Shown: positions 62,201 to 64,000 of the stretch, piece by piece
Position numbering within the stretch: position 1 is the first letter of the stretch
Layout: the number at the start of each line of letters is the position of its first letter
Assembly: GCA_019054805.1 (NCBI GenBank)
Contig: JAHQIY010000009.1
Span: 930,001-994,000, forward strand
Direction of reading: 5' to 3'
Length of the DNA: 64,000 bases
Source of the DNA: Brachionus manjavacas
Lineage: Eukaryota > Rotifera > Eurotatoria > Ploima > Brachionidae
Program-made: the position numbers and the translations under genes
The notes under the pieces: generated by a model
The model's database searches: none
What the model was told of the DNA's origin: nothing
What the model saw: only the letters and a program-made list of their open reading frames with translations

Positions 62201-64000
62201 TAAAACCATGTAAGACAATAACCCTCAGGCACAAAATTAAACAATGAAGTTACAACTCTGGCTTTGTCTCCAGTTCTTCTTTGGTACAGGTCCAGTTCCA
62301 AAAAATAGCCCGATATTGAATTTGTCTATAATTAGAGAAATTAATAATAAATTCATATAAAATCTTGAAAAAAAATCAATTACTGTATGATCAAGATAAA
62401 TTCCGAATGAGTTTCTTCCATTAGTTCTAGTCCAGTTAAAATTTCCAGTTAAATCGCTGACAAGGTTACATGAGTCCTGCTCAAAATCACAATTAAACAA
62501 ATCATTGGTGATACAGTAGCCGTCAACAACAGAAACATCGTCAAGAGATATATCACCCTGATGGAAAAAAATAATCATTTAAAAAAAAAACAAATTTAAT
62601 TTTTTATTTACATAATAGCCATTTCCGCGGACTCCTTCAAAGATTACAATAAAATTTTCATTCGATTTCAAATTGACTTGACCTCTGAGCCACTTATTTC
62701 CTTGTGTTCCAGCCTTGGACCATACAACACTCTCGTTTGTTTGAGTTTGAGTGTATACATTCAAACTTCCTATATGTCTACCGCGCATGTGGTAGTAAAA
62801 TGTCAAGCATCTTGGGCTGTTTCCTCCCGAAAAATTTGGTGATAGCAAACGAGCCGAATCATTAGCCGCAGCTGGTGAAGATGTTTCTGAAAAAACAAAA
62901 AATAATAAACTATTTCTATTAATAATAATCATTTTTATTTACCTATATAGATATACCATCCTTCTGGAGTAGCAAGACTTGAAAAAGAAGAATTAAATTC
63001 AAAAATAAAATAAATTTGGCAAAATTACGTGTGGTCAACATCTGCTCCAGTGTCAATGCTTCCAGTTGAGCCCTTATTTCTTTTCCAGATCAAAGCTTGG
63101 CTTGAATCGTTTTTCCAGTTGCAGTAACCGAGCTCGAATGTGCAGTCATAGATTGAAGGCGCGCTTGTCGATTGGGGAGATCTAGTCGTAGTTGTTGTGG
63201 TTGATGGTATCGGAAGACCAGAGCCAACCGCAGCAGATAGAGGACTGATGGAACAATATTGAGCATCTTTGAAAAATATGTCATCAATTGCTACCGAGCT
63301 TTGGGCTGATCCACTAGTTCCCTCAATTATAATGGTATATTCGGAATTGACGTAGAATCCGAATTGTCCATAATTCCACTGGGCACCTTTGTCACTAAGC
63401 CCTTCTTTCCAAATCAACGTGTCGTTATTATTACTCAAATTTCTAACAAATATGGATATTGAACCCGGATTAGTGCCACTTATGTAATACCAAAATGTGA
63501 GACAACGACCTTGAAAATGAATAGTTGAAATGAAATTTTATTATTTTTAGTTTAAACCTCTGTAAGATGTTGGATTTTGAAAGACTTGACTGGACATTAT
63601 GGCTAAATTGCCACTGTTAGCTGACTCAACAAACGCATAGCTTCCATATGAACTTCCAGTACTAGGCACAATTTTTAGAGTTTTAAATTAATAGGAAAAA
63701 AAGATGCTTATTAAAACCTGTGATCACTAAGTGGTCTAAAATTGTCATTAGGGTCTCCAGACGCAACTACCCAATTGGAAGTAAAAATGGCTGAGTCAAT
63801 TGGTTCCCAAGAACCTTGAAAAAGTTTCAAAATTTTAAATTAAAATTTTAACCTAATGATTTTTAAATGATTGATACGCACAGAATCCGTTTTCAAAGTC
63901 ACAGTCTCCTATAGGCAAACAAGAGCCATCTCGAACAAAGACATCATCTATATAAATGTTAAAATCATTTCCAGGTTTATTTGCGGACACATATTCTTCA
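47002..64000 (-). CDS. Giant MAM/LDLa/EGF transmembrane protein, 5' end outside window
   Basis: Thirty exons, about 13.55 kb of coding sequence (some 4,500 residues), run from the right edge to 47002; the N-terminus is missing. It is a type-I membrane protein whose ectodomain is a chain of MAM domains, adhesion modules with four conserved Cys: one partial and 24 complete here, each running from C-D-F-E-x-x-L-C-x-W through D-H-T and LNVY to G-D-I-A-I-D-D-I and a final Cys. Five LDL-receptor class A modules lie between MAM domains in the C-terminal half, followed by a Ser/Thr stalk, one EGF-like module, a membrane helix and a short tail. The layout is closest to MALRD1/Diet1 and MAMDC4 (endotubin) of vertebrates, which have far fewer MAM domains. 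Introns are 47-71 bp except for two of about 1 kb. One exon (58905-58968) carries a base too many for the frame. Ligand and function are unknown. Confidence 0.9.
47336..47772 (-). other. MAM gene: stalk, EGF-like module and membrane helix
   Basis: The exon closes the last MAM domain, continues in a Ser/Thr/Lys-rich stalk (STSSKSSTLTSQPSS) likely to be O-glycosylated, then a six-Cys EGF-like module (CPSDFCLNGGSC to FKC) and the hydrophobic segment GLIVGILIPGLLIALFMGFV followed by YRYQK, which marks the cytoplasmic side. Confidence 0.9.
47830..48500 (-). other. MAM gene: last MAM domain in six small exons
   Basis: Exons 48500-48391, 48338-48193, 48129-48062, 48006-47934 and 47883-47830, with the start of 47772, make one MAM domain: CTFDHSLCDWM, DHTTGTDVGSYLYLES, MGTMTVYFRN, GNQGDVWKR and SESDMAIDD. 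The intron between 48391 and 48338 starts with GC instead of GT. Confidence 0.88.
48550..51877 (-). other. MAM gene: 3.3-kb exon with six MAM and two LDLa modules
   Basis: Uninterrupted frame of 3,328 bases. It ends one MAM domain (GEIAIDDIF), then has six complete ones. An LDLa module with four Cys (FDCGNGQFIDSNLVCDFKSD) precedes the sixth and one with six Cys (CSPNEFKCKRGNCVPMEKTC) follows it. A Thr/Ser linker (SVSVSTRSTTIT) separates the second and third of the six. Confidence 0.92.
51878..52982. other. MAM gene intron, 1.1 kb
   Basis: AT-rich; donor GTTAGT, acceptor TATTAAAG. No coding or mobile sequence recognised. Confidence 0.6.
52983..55941 (-). other. MAM gene: 3.0-kb exon with MAM domains and three LDLa modules
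   Basis: Uninterrupted frame of 2,959 bases: end of one MAM domain, four complete ones and most of a further one. LDLa modules follow the first (four Cys, FFCGDGTTITYANVCDFRFD), second (six Cys, CPNDYFQCKSKGCVPMIERC) and third (six Cys, CPSGYFECRSNSVCIPDSK) of the complete domains. Confidence 0.92.
55942..56805. other. MAM gene intron, 0.9 kb
   Basis: AT-rich, donor GTAAGT, acceptor AAATTTCAG. Nothing else seen. Confidence 0.6.
56806..58715 (-). other. MAM gene: exons 58715-58398, 58345-57961, 57906-56806
   Basis: These three exons hold most of one MAM domain, two complete ones and most of a fourth. They include the linker STTTQKPTTTEAKP between two of them. Introns of 52 and 54 bp cut before GDIAVDD and before GNLGNKW. 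Confidence 0.9.
58763..60144 (-). other. MAM gene: stretch of nine short exons
   Basis: Exons 60144-60020, 59955-59880, 59824-59727, 59673-59418, 59367-59284, 59230-59021, 58968-58905 and 58850-58763 (plus the next) cover one and a half MAM domains with introns of 47-64 bp. Intron sites recur at the same place in each domain, for example before the IGTLNVY strand and before GDI-A/S-V/L-D-D. Exon 58905-58968 has 64 bases where 63 would keep the frame. Confidence 0.85.
58905..58968 (-). other. MAM gene exon with a frame problem
   Basis: The exon must enter and leave in phase 1, as its neighbours show, which needs a multiple of three bases. It has 64. The frame reads correctly to ICDF, then the expected E-x-D-L-C of the MAM start is seen only one base later, at the GG pair inside TTCGGAAACG. 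Either this allele is broken, or one G is a sequencing or assembly error. Confidence 0.7.
60216..62325 (-). other. MAM gene: 2.1-kb exon
   Basis: Uninterrupted frame with the second half of one MAM domain, three complete ones and the first part of the next. A Thr-rich linker (VIITTTSMTTTLSIRP) lies between two of them. It ends at a weak GTTTAA donor. Confidence 0.9.
62384..64000 (-). other. MAM gene: N-terminal-most exons in the window
   Basis: Exons 62557-62384, 62886-62612, 62977-62943 (35 nt), 63509-63029, 63661-63558, 63814-63718 and 64000-63882 (open at the window edge) hold the end of one MAM domain, two complete ones and the first half of the next. A Pro/Thr linker (STTTTTTRSPQSTSAPS) separates two. 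At 63882 the donor is GTGCGT after the T of a Cys codon; only this choice restores the F-C-S-W motif. Confidence 0.85.

Overview
This is AT-rich (roughly three-quarters A+T by eye) nuclear DNA of a bilaterian invertebrate. Genes are split by many very short introns (mostly 47-70 bp) plus a few kilobase-long ones, and the proteins are metazoan: a LAR-type receptor phosphatase, a bifunctional PFKFB enzyme, a LIM protein and a giant MAM/LDLa receptor. The base composition and ~50 bp intron mode would fit a monogonont rotifer (Brachionus-like) or a flatworm; that assignment is inference. I rebuilt the gene models by hand from reading-frame pieces, splice signals and phase matching. Each chain of exons closes in phase, apart from one exon noted below.

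Layout. (1) 3804-9257, minus: the 5' half of a LAR/type IIa receptor tyrosine phosphatase gene (signal peptide, three Ig domains, three FN3 domains). The membrane and phosphatase part is not visible and must lie further left. (2) 9258-22707: about 13 kb without a convincing gene, between two divergently transcribed genes. It holds LINE fragments, a diverged direct repeat and one interrupted open frame. (3) 22708-31846, plus: a three-exon gene for a 958-residue, mostly disordered protein that I do not recognise. Its introns are full of transposon debris, including a TIR element with an 8-bp target duplication that has a LINE inside it and two palindromic MITE-like elements. (4) 32.86-33.88 kb: a decayed LINE. 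(5) 35152-35448, minus: a tiny two-exon gene for an 82-residue single-LIM protein. (6) 36956-44029, minus: 6-phosphofructo-2-kinase/fructose-2,6-bisphosphatase, with what looks like a second promoter and two alternative 5' exons 4 kb upstream. (7) 47002-64000, minus and running off the right edge: a giant type-I membrane protein with at least 24 complete MAM domains, five LDL-receptor class A modules, one EGF-like module, a transmembrane helix and a short tail made from four small exons.

The genes share no pathway. Two are large cell-surface or adhesion proteins, one is the glycolysis switch enzyme, one is a small LIM adaptor, and one is a lineage-restricted disordered protein. The most notable observations are the MAM/LDLa giant and its uneven exon structure, the alternative N-terminus of PFKFB, the minimal LIM gene, the microexons in LAR and PFKFB, two GC-AG introns, and the nested TIR element. 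I did not find a clearly new biological system.
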